The notes under the pieces were generated by a model. It did not search any database. It worked only from the letters and a program-made list of their open reading frames with translations, and had not been told where the DNA came from. 62,000 nt of DNA from Mesostigma viride (lineage: Eukaryota; Streptophyta; Mesostigmatophyceae; Mesostigmatales; Mesostigmataceae), in NCBI GenBank assembly GCA_009746045.1, contig RPFO01000080.1:8693628-8755627 (forward strand). Direction: 5' to 3'. The position numbers and the translations under genes are program-made. Shown here piece by piece: positions 47,423 through 58,664 of the stretch (positions are counted from its first letter, which is position 1; each line of letters opens with the position of its first letter).

Positions 47423-48385
47423 GAAGTCACCAGTTTCGATTACCCAAACTATCGATCGAGACACTCGTCATATTTTTTATATTTTTCGGGGAAATGGGTA
47501 TATTTTTATTAGCCAATTATGGACCAAAGAGGTGAGAGGGGAAATGAGTATCAGCGAATCCTAATTAAAGGTGGGCACACACACGTGTGGCGGTGACAGG
47601 TGAAAGGCTAATAGGGCGCGTTATTAGACCAGGGAAGCCAGTGGACCTGAGTCATGTCGCCGTGAGGCATGATGGTGATGAATACCTGGTTACGGCCCAG
47701 TAGATCATGAAAAAGCTGGAGCGGGCTGGGCTTGTCGTTATTGGGCCCTGGGTCCCACACCTTGTGTTGTTCCTGAGCCAACAGCCAGTATCGGCGCATA
47801 GCCGCATTCCGGCCATCATACTGATAGGGTGGTTTTACCGGATTAGGATACATTTTTTTGTCTAGGATACATTTGATGCACTGTGCAGTTTTCAGATGTG
47901 TTTGTGGGGGTTGATTGCGCCTAGCATGCATTTTATTGAAGCAATGAGTTTCCCAAGATATACATTATATAAACTAAGACAATTGACCCATTAACGCAAT
48001 GAGACAACATCAATGAGACAACATATGCCAATTGAAGGCTGCCCGCAACTTTATTCCAAGTTCATTATTATATGATTCCAAGACCATAACTCTTCCAAGA
48101 CCGTACATCTTCAAGATATAGCACTACAGACACCCACGCGGCTTCCGCGGTCATCACGCTCCTCCTCCAAGACAACTCAACCTTACAGGACGTTGGGCCA
48201 TCATACGTCCGGAATAATTGTGTCACTTATTACATAACCAAACTTTTTGAGGGATCGCCATGGTTGCATGGTTTCAACACATGCGCCCTGCACTCATGTG
48301 CATCAAAGGTGTTGCGTAGTGCCAACTCAGTGTCAAAGAACTGATTCAATAATATTTCCCGTATGGCCATGAAGGCCCACATGAG
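47423..48385. other. Repeat-derived DNA right of the Harbinger-like element
   Basis: Contains a minus-strand frame at 47608-47931 (107 codons, with LLAQEQHKVWDPGP) of unknown origin. The 27-base block GGTGGTTTTACCGGATTAGG and following at about 47830 recurs inverted at about 56965, at the end of the LINE fragment. GAGACAAC motifs near 48000 recur near 56760 and 56820. This suggests debris of a shared element family. Confidence 0.4.
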
Positions 48386-48465
48386 TTAAACATGGCCGAG
48401 AGTGATTGCATCATCCTTCTTGGCGACATCGGTCTTGACGACGTCGATGGGGAAGACGGCAGCAC
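48386..48465 (-). CDS. Possible terminal exon of an unknown gene
   Basis: On the minus strand a splice acceptor TGCAG precedes 26 codons (AAVFPIDVVKTDVAKKDDAI and five more) and a stop. The composition is protein-like and unlike the satellite immediately upstream. The rest of such a gene would lie beyond that satellite and was not identified. It could equally be chance. Confidence 0.25.
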
Positions 48466-48559
48466 CTGCATGTGAACAAAAGAATCCATGAACTGTGGCA
48501 TCCAAAGGCAACAACATATTAGCATCCCATTGAACACGAAGCCACGCTGACCCGGCCAT

Positions 48560-49560
48560 CCAGCCGCCCACGCAGCCACAGAGCCAGCCAGCCACGCAGT
48601 GACGCACCCACCCAGCCACACATCCACGCATCCACGCACCCGGCACCCCCCCCCCCCCCAGCCAGCCACGCAGCCACGCAGCCACGCAGCCACGCAGCAG
48701 CGCAGCCACGCAGCCACACAGCCACGCACCCTCCTTTCCAGCCACGCAGCCACGCAGCCACGCAGCCACGCAGCCACGCAGCCACGCAGCCACGCAGCCA
48801 CGCAGCAGCGCAGCTACACGCAGCCACACAGCCACGCACCCTCCTTTCCAGCCAAGCAGCCACGCAGCCACGCAGCCACGCAGCCACGCAGCAGCGCAGC
48901 CACGCAGCCACACAGCCACGCACCCTCCTTTCCAGCCACGCAGCCACGCAGCCACGCAGCAGCGCAGCCACGCAGCCACACAGCCACGCACCCTCCTTTC
49001 CAGCCAAGCAGCCACGCAGCCACGCAGCCACGCAGCAGCGCAGCCACGCAGCCACACAGCCACGCAGCCACGCAGCCACGCAGCCACGCAGCAGCGCAGC
49101 CACGCAGCCACGCAGCCACGCAGCAGCGCAGCCACGCAGCCACACAGCCACGCACCCTCCTTTCCAGCCACGCAGCCACGCAGCCACGCAGCCACGCAGC
49201 CACGCAGCCACGCAGCCACGCAGCCACGCAGCCACGCAGCCACGCAGCAGCGCAGCCACGCAGCCACACAGCCACGCACCCTCCTTTCCAGCCAAGCAGC
49301 CACGCAGCCACGCAGCAGCGCAGCCACGCAGCCACACAGCCACGCACCCTCCTTTCCAGCCACGCAGCCACGCAGCAGCGCAGCCACGCAGCCACGCAGC
49401 AGCGCAGCCACGCAGCCACACAGCCACGCAGCCACGCAGCCACGCAGCAGCGCAGCCACGCAGCCACGCAGCCACGCAGCCACGCAGCCACGCAGCAGCG
49501 CAGCCACGCAGCCACACAGCCACGCACCCTCCTTTCCAGCCAAGCAGCCACGCAGTCACA
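48560..49560. repeat. 8-bp satellite (CAGCCACG)n with higher-order structure
   Basis: The 8-base unit is broken every 60-130 bases by CACCCTCCTTTCCAGCCA blocks and by CAGCAGCG variants, giving a higher-order pattern. Frames of more than 300 codons on both strands are satellite translations. Confidence 0.95.
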
Positions 49561-49631
49561 CAGTCAAACCCCCCTACACCCCCCCCCCACACACACCCCC
49601 CACCCCACCCACTCAACACTACACGAATGAC

Positions 49632-49767
49632 TCACAAAGAACTGCTGCACCACCGATGATCCCTGCGGGAACTGCTCTGCTGCCGACGGTCCCTGCGAAA
49701 ACTGCTGCAGTGCCGACAATGCCTGTGGAAACTGCGACATTGCCGACGCTGCCTGCGGGAACTGAAG

Positions 49768-49830
<63 letters not shown>

Positions 49831-49867
49831 AGTTGTTGCTGCAGTTGCTGCTGCAGTTGCTGCTGCA

Positions 49868-49906
<39 letters not shown>

Positions 49907-50177
49907 GCTGGACCACTTGTTTCTGCACCTCTTGACGCAGCTGCAAACCAAGCTCTTCAACCTTCTTGCTTTGGTTCTCCATAGCTCGTTGCATCTCTCT
50001 CATCGTCTGTTCCACGCCCACCAGTACGGGGGTCGGCGGCGGCAGCGGCTGGGTACGCTCTGGCTGGGTGCGCTCTGGCTGCCGTGCAGGACCTTGCCAC
50101 ATCGGCCGGCGCATTGGTGGTTTGCACCGGCCAAAAAATCTACTTTCATGGCACCAGATTTCTTTCCTAGCACCCAT
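49632..50177 (-). CDS. Polyglutamine, coiled-coil hypothetical protein
   Basis: A 181-codon frame from an ATG at 50177. It has a basic/Pro-rich N-terminus, a predicted coiled coil (TMREMQRAMENQSKKVEELG), then about 45 residues of glutamine broken by LQQQ units, and an Arg/Ser-rich C-terminus. A second minus frame (50254-50000, MPDADSRSDDMDELIDLCYA) overlaps its first third and looks equally protein-like, including a Cys-rich stretch (HQCAGRCGKV). The two could be joined by a frameshift or splicing. The CAG tract alone keeps frames open, so coding status is uncertain. Confidence 0.35.
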
Positions 50178-50439
50178 TTTCTACAATCGTCCCCGGCATA
50201 ACACAAATCAATCAATTCGTCCATGTCATCGCTTCGGCTATCAGCATCGGGCATAGTTCCCGTGGCTAGTGCCCATCATTCTTTCCACCTTGAGCGGGGC
50301 GAAGTCACGAATTCAAGCGCGAAGTGCATTTGAATCAAGCGGGAACTGGGTGACACTGCTTGAAGACGTGCAGCTCCAAGGCATGCAAATGATGCAATGT
50401 ATGAAAGATACGATACGCAAAGTTCAGGTGTTCAGGTGA

Positions 50440-51640
50440 AGCCGTGAAGACGTGGTGAAGACAGGTGAAGACGCGGTGAAGACGTGAAGACGTGAAGACG
50501 TGAAGACGTGAAGACACGATACGGCAAGTTCAGGTGAAGTTCAGGTGTTCAGGTGAAGCCGTGAAGACGTGAAGCCGTGAAGCCGTGAAGACGTGGTGAA
50601 GACAGGTGAAGACGCGGTGAAGACGTGAAGACGTGAAGACGTGAAGACGTGAAGACGTGAAGACACGATACGGCAAGTTCAGGTGAAGTTCAGGTGTTCA
50701 GGTGAAGCCGTGAAGACGTGAAGCCGTGAGGCCGTGAAGACGTGGTGAAGACAGGTGAAGACGCGGTGAAGACGTGAAGACGTGAAGACGTGAAGACGTG
50801 AAGACGTGAAGACACGATACGGCAAGTTCAGGTGAAGTTCAGGTGTTCAGGTGAAGCCGTGAAGACGTGAAGCCGTGAAGCCGTGAAGACGTGGTGAAGA
50901 CAGGTGAAGACGCGGTGAAGACGTGAAGACGTGAAGACGTGAAGACGTGAAGACGTGAAGACACGATACGGCAAGTTCAGGTGAAGTTCAGGTGTTCAGG
51001 TGAAGCCGTGAAGACGTGAAGCCGTGAAGCCGTGAAGACGTGGTGAAGACAGGTGAAGACGCGGTGAAGACGTGAAGACGTGAAGACGTGAAGACGTGAA
51101 GACACGATACGGCAAGTTCAGGTGAAGTTCAGGTGTTCAGGTGAAGCCGTGAAGACGTGAAGACGCGAAGACGTGAAGACGTGGTGAAGACAGGTGAAGA
51201 CGCGGTGAAGACGTGAAGACGTGAAGACGTGAAGACGTGAAGACGTGAAGACACGATACGGCAAGTTCAGGTGAAGTTCAGGTGTTCAGGTGAAGCCGTG
51301 AAGACGTGAAGCCGTGAAGCCGTGAAGACGTGGTGAAGACAGGTGAAGACGCGGTGAAGACGTGAAGACGTGAAGACGTGAAGACGTGAAGACACGATAC
51401 GGCAAGTTCAGGTGAAGTTCAGGTGTTCAGGTGAAGCCGTGAAGACGTGAAGACGCGAAGACGTGAAGACGTGGTGAAGACAGGTGAAGACGCGGTGAAG
51501 ACGTGAAGACGTGAAGACGTGCATGCAAGGTATCAAAGATACGATACGCCGCAAGTTCAGGTGAAGTCGTGAAGACGTGAAGACGTGAAGACGTGAAGAC
51601 GTGAAGACGTGAAGACGTGAAGACGTGAAGACCAGGACTG
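50440..51640. repeat. 8-bp satellite (GAAGACGT)n in a 149/141-bp higher-order repeat
   Basis: ACACGATACGGCAAGTTCAG recurs at 50514, 50663, 50812, 50961, 51102, 51251 and 51392. The spacing is 149, 149, 149, 141, 149 and 141, so the short units differ by exactly one 8-base monomer. Confidence 0.95.
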
Positions 51641-51734
51641 ACACGTGAAGACTGGGACGTGAAGGCAAGTTGCAGCACTCGGCCGCTGCAGTCGCACGCA
51701 GGTAGAAACGAGTATTGCTGCTTGAATCTGTCAA

Positions 51735-52030
51735 GACCCCATCGAATGTAAAACAGGTTTTTCGTAAAGAAATCCGATTTGTGGGCGGGCTTTATATTAT
51801 ATATTGCTTCTGTCCAAGCACTACCGGATGTAAAACAGTATACTTCTTGAAGAAATAAGTTGGGGCTTTGTTGGGCGTCACATTTGACCGGTGGGCGGAG
51901 TTTCCTGCTTCTGTGAAGGCGCCATCGAATGTAGATCAGTAGATTTTCTAAAGAAATCTGAGTTGTGGGCGGGGCCTTTATTGCTTGTGTCCATCCACCA
52001 CCGGATGTAGAACAGTAGACTTATTGAAGG
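51735..52030. repeat. Diverged tandem repeat of about 80-100 bp, four copies
   Basis: ATCGAATGTAAAACAG-like cores at about 51741, 51822, 51922 and 52001 are each followed by AAGAAAT and GTGGGCGG motifs. The copies are strongly diverged. Confidence 0.6.
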
Positions 52031-52170
52031 TGAATCACGATACAACAGCTGTAGTTGACAACATCATGACCGGCACATCTTTCCCCCACCGCTGCTCAAC
52101 CCGGTCCCCCCCAAACTCCTCCACACTTGCCCACCTTTCCACCCTCCTCCACGGCCCGTTGTGTTTGCAG

Positions 52171-52946
52171 GCGTCGGCACAAAGGGAGGAGGCCGTGCGA
52201 GCCGGGAAACTCACGGTATGGTTTGATTTCTAGTTTTGTATTAGGACCCTAGGGTAGCTATGTTATATAGGCATGTCTGACAGCATAGCTCACCATTTCA
52301 TTACCATGGGATGCTGAGCATACCATTTCCAGAGAGGTAAGTCAGTCACTCTTCGCAGTTGACAAGTCAGAGAAAGCAATCAAGTGCAGCGTTCACAACT
52401 CTTGCCGCTCGTAACCTTTTGTCTGCCCTGTTTGGCAGCTCCCTGTCTTTGCTTTCTCTCGTATTTCTTTCTTTTGTCTCTTTTCTACATCTTTCTTTGC
52501 TAATTCTTGAATATATGATGCTATTGTAGCATCCTTCTAGCGCGGATCGCTCTTAATATCCTTCTCGCGCACGTTTCCTCGCTTTTTCTCATGTAAGAGC
52601 GTCTTCCCTGCCCATGCAGCGTGTACCTGGTGTGTGTGGCTCTGCCTTGCCAATCACAACTGACCGACATGCTGGTCAGGCACTGCAGGTCGTTGCCCTT
52701 GCGTGTGTGAACCTGCTGTTTTGGCTGTTCCCATGGCCGCTGCGTGTGTCCGTGAATGATACCATGGGAGGGAGACTTCTCCCATGGGTCCCCTTCGCTG
52801 ACACTCGTGATGTAGGTTCGCGTCGACTTGTTTCTCTCACTGTGCCCATATTGGCCTCGCACGGCTTTGTCTCTCATTCCTTGTTTGCATGCGGCGGCGT
52901 GTAGACCATCATCTTCATCCGAGACCGCAACAGCAAGGGCCAGGAG
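52171..52946 (+). CDS. CFAP299: CFAP299, two internal exons only
   Basis: Exon 52171-52215 (after TTTGCAG, before GTATGG) encodes 15 residues ending REEAVRAGKLT. Exon 52905-52946 (after GTGTAG, before GTGAGT) encodes TIIFIRDRNSKGQE. Joined in phase 0 they match the conserved core of cilia- and flagella-associated protein 299 (C4orf22), where REE..R.GKL is followed by IFIRDRNS.GQE. The family then continues with a segment like SGYIDYAHRL, which I could not find anywhere downstream in the window; the upstream exons were not found either. Either the introns are very long and filled with the mobile DNA seen on both sides, or the gene is broken here. Identification rests on 29 residues. Confidence 0.65.
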
Positions 52947-53123
52947 GTGAGTAATTGCTGAGGGCATGGCTCCTATCCCTTGATGAGTCTAGCGCCATGT
53001 ACCACCCTCTATGCCTGCATATAGGTGACGCATTGAAAATGCAAGCATCTTACTAGAAGTAGCACGGGCCTCCGAGGTGAGATTCTGCGCAGGCCTCATG
53101 ATCCCAATGGACCTGCGAAGCGC

Positions 53124-55665
53124 ATGGCGCGCATGGGCGGCCGGCCGGCGCAGCTGGCATGCGGCGGGGCGGGGCTGTCGACGGGCGGCGGGGCAGGGCC
53201 GTCGGCGCGCGGGGGGCCAGCGGCGCTGCCGGTGCGCGCGGGCGGCGGGCCGGCGCACCTGGCATGCGGCGGGGCAGGGCTGTCGACGGGCGGCGGGGCG
53301 GGGCAGTCGACGGGCGGCGGGGCAGGGCCAGCGGCGCTGCCGGCGCGCGTGGGCAGCGGGCCGGCGCAGCTGGCATGCGGCGGGGCGGGGCTGTCGACGG
53401 GCGTCGGGGCAGGGCTGTTGACGGGCGGCGGGGCAGGGCCGTCGGCGCGCGGGGGGCCAGCGGCGCTGCCGGCGCGCGCGGGCGGCGGGCCGGCGCACCT
53501 GGCATGCGGTGGGTCGGGGCTGTCGACGGGCGGCGGGGCGGGGCAGTCGACGGGCGGCGGGGCAGGGCCGTCAGCGCGCGGGGGGCCAGCGGCGCTGCCG
53601 GCGCGCGTGGGCGGCGGGCCGGCGCAGCTGGCATGCGGCGGGGCGGGGCAGTCGACAGGCGGCGGGGCGGGGCAGCCGGTGCGCGGCGGGGCGGCGCCGT
53701 CGGCGGGCGGCGAGGTGGCGCAGCCAGCGCGCAGCGAGGTGGCAGCGGCGGCGCAGCCTGCATGCGGCGGGGCAGGGCTGTCGACGGGCGGCGGGGCGGG
53801 GCAGTCGACGGGCGGCGGGGCAGGGCCGTCGGCGCGCGGGGGCCAGCGGCGCTGCCGGCGCGCATGGGCGGCGGGCCGGCGCAGCTGGCATGCGGCGGGG
53901 CGGGGCTGTCAACGGGCGGCGGGGCAGGGCCGTCGGCGCGCGGGGGCCAACGGCGCTGCCGGCGCGCGTGGGCGGCGGGCCGGCGCAGCTGGCATGCGGC
54001 GGGGCGGGGCAGCCTGTCGACGGGCTACGGGGCGGGGCAGCCGGCGCGCGGCGGGCCGGCGGCGCAGCCGGCGGGCGGCGGAGCGGCGGAGCGGCGGAGC
54101 GGCACAGCCGGTGCCTGAAAAACGCGGTCGCTCAATGAAGGTGCACCACGCCGTCTTCTTCCAGGTACAGGGCAACACAGAGACCTGGTTGTCCTACCGG
54201 ACCACGGAGTCCCAAAAGACGCCGTGGCAGCCCGCGGGGACTCGACAGGAAGGCGCGCCACGGTGCGGGAAGGCGATGACACAGCCATACAGGTTTGATG
54301 CGGAGGGGCGGCCGCTGTTTGGCGTCCGACTTGTGGATCCAGACCGCATTCCGATGTTGCAGGACACCCCAGCCTTCGCACCATTGAACATGGAGTTTCT
54401 GGGGAAGGAGCTGGAGTCGATCAAAACAAGGGTCGAGAAGTTGCCCCATGGCATCTGGCAGTGGTACTTTCCGCCCGACACCATCAAGCCAAACAAGGCC
54501 TTTTTTCGCAAGTCAAGTCCCACATGCCCCTGAGGAGGTGCCTGAGGAGTGGCGCCCTTTGCCGTGGCCATCTCGCGCGGACATCTCCGCCCTGCGTGAG
54601 CACGATGCAGCGCCTGAACCACCACCGACGCAAGAAGAGCACTTCATGGCGTTGGTCGACGCAGAGGCGGTGCGCGTCACCCCGCTGGTAGACCGAGTTC
54701 GTCATGATGGCCACACACAGCAGGAATGGGCGGCAGAAGACAGGGCCATGGCAGCCAAGGTCGCTTACTTGAAGCGCATGCAAGGCGTTGAGAAAGGCTC
54801 CGCTGTTCTATACTGGCACCCTTCAGCTGGTATTCTCTGCAACTCGAAGCTCACGTGGACTCCAGTCCTCGTTGGCATCATCAAGGAGGTGGTTGCGAAG
54901 GAGGATGGCGGCCAACCTTCTATTGAGCTCTTTGTATACCGCGCTAAGCATTTGCATGACACGTGGCACCCGTGGAATACAGACATTGCGCAATGGCCCC
55001 ATCCGCCAACCACTGCGGCGCACACGGTGATCATCACCGCCTCAGACCTCGTCTTGACACAAGTGGTGGGCAAGCGAGGTCAGCCGCCCCATGGAGTCTC
55101 CTTGGGTGCGAACGAAAAGCTCACCAAGGAGTGCCTAAAGGCGCTGAAGGAGGTGCCCTATGACGCGGAACACCCGGTCGTGAAGTGGCAAGATGCTGAA
55201 TGCTCGAAGGGCATCGTCGGCATGGCGAAGGCATGCTGGGAAGGCGTAACGCTGCAGGTCAAGAGTGGCAGCCGCAACCTCGTAGGGCAAGTCGTGTGTC
55301 ATTGGGCGTCGGAGCGTGTGACATCCGCGGACGGTCGCACCGAAAGCCGGGACGGCAGGTACCATGGTCGTGTCGCTGTTGTCGACACGCAAAACGACAT
55401 GGTAGCCATGTACTGGGGTGCCCGTTGGGAGGAGGACGCGGTTTCTTGCGTGCCTCTCCACGAGCTGGAGGCACAGATCTGCGGGTGCCCCGGTGTGGTC
55501 GTCCCTGCGTTGCAAGCGCCGGATATCACCCTGGCCGAGGCTCGATTGCGCGAGATGGTTCCACCCAGCGACGTTGTGGCGGAGAACAACAACGCAGGCG
55601 CCTCCCGGCGTCGGAAGCGAGCGCTCATCCTTGCCGATGACGATGACGACGACGACGACTGCTGA
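53124..55665 (+). CDS. Unrecognised protein with GC-rich repeat N-terminus and D-rich tail; frameshift at a T run
   Basis: Two frames make one coding region. The first (to 54533) begins with about 310 codons of Gly/Ala/Pro/Arg-rich minisatellite and then becomes ordinary protein (VHHAVFFQVQGNTETWLSY). The second continues after the six-T run at 54501-54506 and ends at 55665; removal of one base there joins them. The unique part is about 500 residues. Visible pieces are WHPSAG...TWTPVLVGIIKEVV with FVYRAKHLHDTW, and a segment RYHGRVAVVDTQNDMVAMYW with WEEDAVSCVPLHELE. The latter has the look of a Tudor- or BAH-like beta barrel (inference only). The C-terminus has a basic patch (SRRRKRALIL) and eight aspartates, suggesting a nuclear protein. 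It could be host or element-encoded. The start is unknown; real initiation may be after the repeats at the ATG near 54135. Confidence 0.6.
53150..54100 (+). repeat. GC-rich coding-frame minisatellite
   Basis: Interleaved units such as GGCGGGGCAGGGCTGTCGAC and GGGCGGCGGGCCGGCGCAGC, with a compound period above 100 bases. All three plus frames remain open for hundreds of bases because stops are absent from the units. Cytosine methylation or G-quadruplex formation would be expected from composition. Confidence 0.9.
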
Positions 55666-55689
55666 AGCGCAAGCAGCGTTGTTGTCATT

Positions 55690-56080
55690 GAGCTGCTCAT
55701 GTGCTGCTGCTGCTGCTGTGCTGCCATGCTATTGCTGCTGCATTGCTGCCGTACTGCTGCTGTGCTATTGTGCTGATGTGTTGCTGCATTGCTGCCGTGC
55801 CGCTGATGTATTGCTGTCGTGCTGCTGTGTTGATGCACTGCTGCATTGCTGCCGTGCTGCTGAGCTAGTACTGCCTATTAGTGAATTTCCTATCAATGGA
55901 CTATAGTCCACTGATAGGAAATTCAGGAATCGGCATACTAAGTTGCTGCTGCGCTGACTTGTGCTCCTGCTATGCGGCCGTGTTGATGTGCTACAGTTGT
56001 GCTGCTGCTGTGCTACGGTCATGCTGCTGCTGTGTTGCTGGGCTGATGTGTTGTTGCATTGATGTAGTGGCTATTGTTCC
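55690..56080 (+). repeat. Imperfect CTG/TGC-rich tract
   Basis: GCTGCTG, GTGCTGATGTG and related words dominate for about 390 bases after the stop codon at 55665. It is interrupted at 55882-55925 by a long palindrome. Confidence 0.7.
55882..55925. repeat. 44-bp near-perfect palindrome
   Basis: TGAATTTCCTATCAATGGAC is mirrored after the centre ACTATAGT with one mismatch in 22 pairs. It is AT-rich and foreign to the surrounding CTG-rich tract, as if inserted. Confidence 0.9.
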
Positions 56081-56084
56081 GCTA

Positions 56085-56990
56085 CTACAATTTGCTACTG
56101 ATGCCGCTGCTGGTGCTTTTTTGCATGTCAGTGCCCGCTATGTTCACACCACTGTTGCCGCGGTTGGTATCGCGTGATTTCCACCGGTTGTGCGTTGACA
56201 TGTGTTACTCATGCATTTGCCCCTATATTTGGTAGCACGCGGTTTCGCGTTAGTTAGGTGCAGACAGCTGCATGTAGACAAACATCTTGTTTAAGTCGGT
56301 CAATTAACTGTTCTTGACGCATCATGGTCCAAGTCGACCGACCTGTAGGGACCAGTAGAGCAATTGTCTAGGAGAAAGAGCGTGATCGCTGCAGAAGCCG
56401 CGTGGCAGCCGTGGCTGTACCTGTAGTACGACCTGCATATATATGGATACTGTATTTGGATACTGGGTTGTTTATCAATTCTGGTTTTAATTTATTTAGT
56501 GTACCTGGTGTTGGCATGCCAACTCAGTGCTAAACTACTTTATGCACAATGATGCAACTTGATGCTATAGTGACGTGCCACGATGTAACTTTATTAACTT
56601 CACCATTAGTCATGGGGTCAATAGGATTGCTCATTATGCCATGTTAACATGAACCATGGGTTACGTAATAGTGAAAACAGTAATCATGATGCTCCACTTG
56701 AAGTCTCCAACATGGTCATGTTTGGAATTTTATTGATCATATTCACAATATATGAAAAGAGACAACAAACGTGGAAGCATGGCACGCCGAGGCCGATAAT
56801 ATATGTGTGAAATATGAAAAGAGACAACATCTTTGGCAAGCATGATCATATTATGCTTGCCAAACATATTAATGATATCGACCATGTCCAGAAACCATGT
56901 TTGCCAATGGTGCATTTAGGATACATTTGAAGCCGTGCAAATGTATCCTAATCCGGTAAAACCACCCATAGGTATATAAAGCGCCGCGGA
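56085..56990. other. Non-coding, repeat-derived DNA
   Basis: No gene seen. Contains GAGACAAC motifs at about 56760 and 56820, an inverted pair GGATACATTT/AAATGTATCC at about 56921-56950, and the 27-base block shared with about 47830. The right part probably belongs to the 3' region of the LINE fragment. Confidence 0.5.
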
Positions 56991-58520
56991 CTATCGGCCG
57001 CCTCGGGTATACTCCTCGCGGGCATTAAAGACTGTCTCGTTACGTATGGTCCAGATCGCGTATAGCATAGTAGTGCGCAGCCATATCCATTCTGCTTGGG
57101 AAGCTGAAAGCTCGGTCCCTGGTGTGCCAGCAATACCGAAAATGATGGTACGCACGCTAATTGGGAGATTGGGTGGCGATGCCGTCCATGCGGCCCAGAT
57201 GTTAATGAGCCACTTCCAAACCCCTGGGAGATTACAGAAAAGGAACCGGTGCTCAATGGTTTCACTAGGGTGCGTGCACAGGCACGATGCATCATGACCA
57301 AAACGCTCGTGGAGCGTAGCGCAGACCCCTATCGCCCTATGCATCAGAAGATGTTGTACATCAGTGGCCCTGCGGTCCACGAGAGGGTGGTTTACCGCCA
57401 GGGTAATCAGCTTGACCCAAGTGTAGCCCGGCCATTGTATTCCCCAGCGGGCTCGGCCCGGATGGGGCTGATGGTACGTATGCAACAAGATATCATAACC
57501 CCAATCTGCGGTGTACTCAAAGATACATTTGCTGGTTCTGATGTCCCCCTTGGTTAAGACCCATCCAAATTCAACCGGGTCCAGATGTAGTAAATCGAGC
57601 CGTGTGTTGCCCACGTGTAGCCATGTAATGCTCCCAACCGGGGATAATGGGTCCGGCCGGATCATGCAAGATCTTGGCACAGACCATGGGACTAAGTACG
57701 CGTATGCAGTGACACTGGGAAGATGGCGTGTACGCATATAAGGTGGATAGTTGATACAGACACCCATTGTGGCCAGGAATAGCTTCCAGCAGTTGTAGTT
57801 GGAGCCCATCATGTGGCAGAACCGTCACGACTAAACCTTTGCACGCAGGCGTGACTCCGTCGGCGTAGAAGCTAACCCAGTCGCCGGTTATAATAGGCTT
57901 GCGTGGGGCAGTCATCAATGCATGCCACGCCGCTGGTATCGCACTTATAAGGGTTTGCCACGCTTGCAGGGAGGGCATGTGGGAGACCCAAGTGCTGACC
58001 TCGTCGTAGCTGAGCCGTCGATACGTAGCGCCGTGCCCCAGGTAGAGGTCCAGCAACCTGACAATCGGCGGTGATGCGCGCAGAAAGCCATCATACGGGT
58101 TGTGTCCGTGGAGAGTTCCGAGGGGCTTGTTAGTAGCGTCAGTGATCAAGTCATTAAAAAAGAGTGGCTGCCGTGCCACCTCCTCTCGGGTAGTAGGAAA
58201 GACCAGGCGACCTGGCTTGAGCTTATTGTAACCTGTCCATATGCGCTGCCAGTACCATGGGAGTCCTTTGTACGAAATAAGGGTGCTGCCCAGTATTCCC
58301 GCCCCGAGTTGCCACGAGGTGCCACTAGCATGGGTGGAAAGAGAGGCTAGCGTTTCACGAGCAAGCATGCAGCCGGGGTGTGTGTTGACTCCCATAAAAA
58401 CAGATATCACTTGTTTAGCATACAGCGACCACAAACGCCATTGTATGTTGTGGAGCCCGTCATATTTTTTATATTCACGACAGGCCGACAGCGGTGAGCG
58501 GGGGCAAGTTCAATAGTTTC
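56991..58520 (-). pseudogene. 5'-truncated LINE ORF2 fragment (C-terminal region with zinc-ribbon)
   Basis: One minus frame runs from about 58520 to 57571 and includes WSLYAKQVISVFMG and YDEVSTWVSHMP. A second frame continues to 56991 with WGIQWPGYTWVKLITLAVNH, a Cys/His cluster (CLCTHPSETIEHRFLFC) and WLRTTMLYAIWTIRNETVFN. The CxC...H...C cluster followed by a Trp-rich helix and WxIRNxxVF is typical of the zf-RVT region that follows reverse transcriptase in plant and algal non-LTR retrotransposons. The catalytic RT and endonuclease domains are absent. The frames overlap between 57571 and 57812, so a frameshift has occurred in that interval. Confidence 0.75.
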
Positions 58521-58664
58521 AACACCCCAACGTGCGACAGAACGTGCGCCAACAGTACTACAGTACTAACGGTAGTGCCAGACAAGTTGTCGTTGTTGTT
58601 GTTGTTGTTGTGTCCCACGCCAGACAAGTGAGACAACCGGCGCGGGAATAAACTCAACTCAACT

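Noticed and set aside
48386-49630. Long frames reading CVAAWLRG or HAATQPRS on opposite strands
   Set aside because: Both come from the CAGCCACG satellite and cover the same bases.
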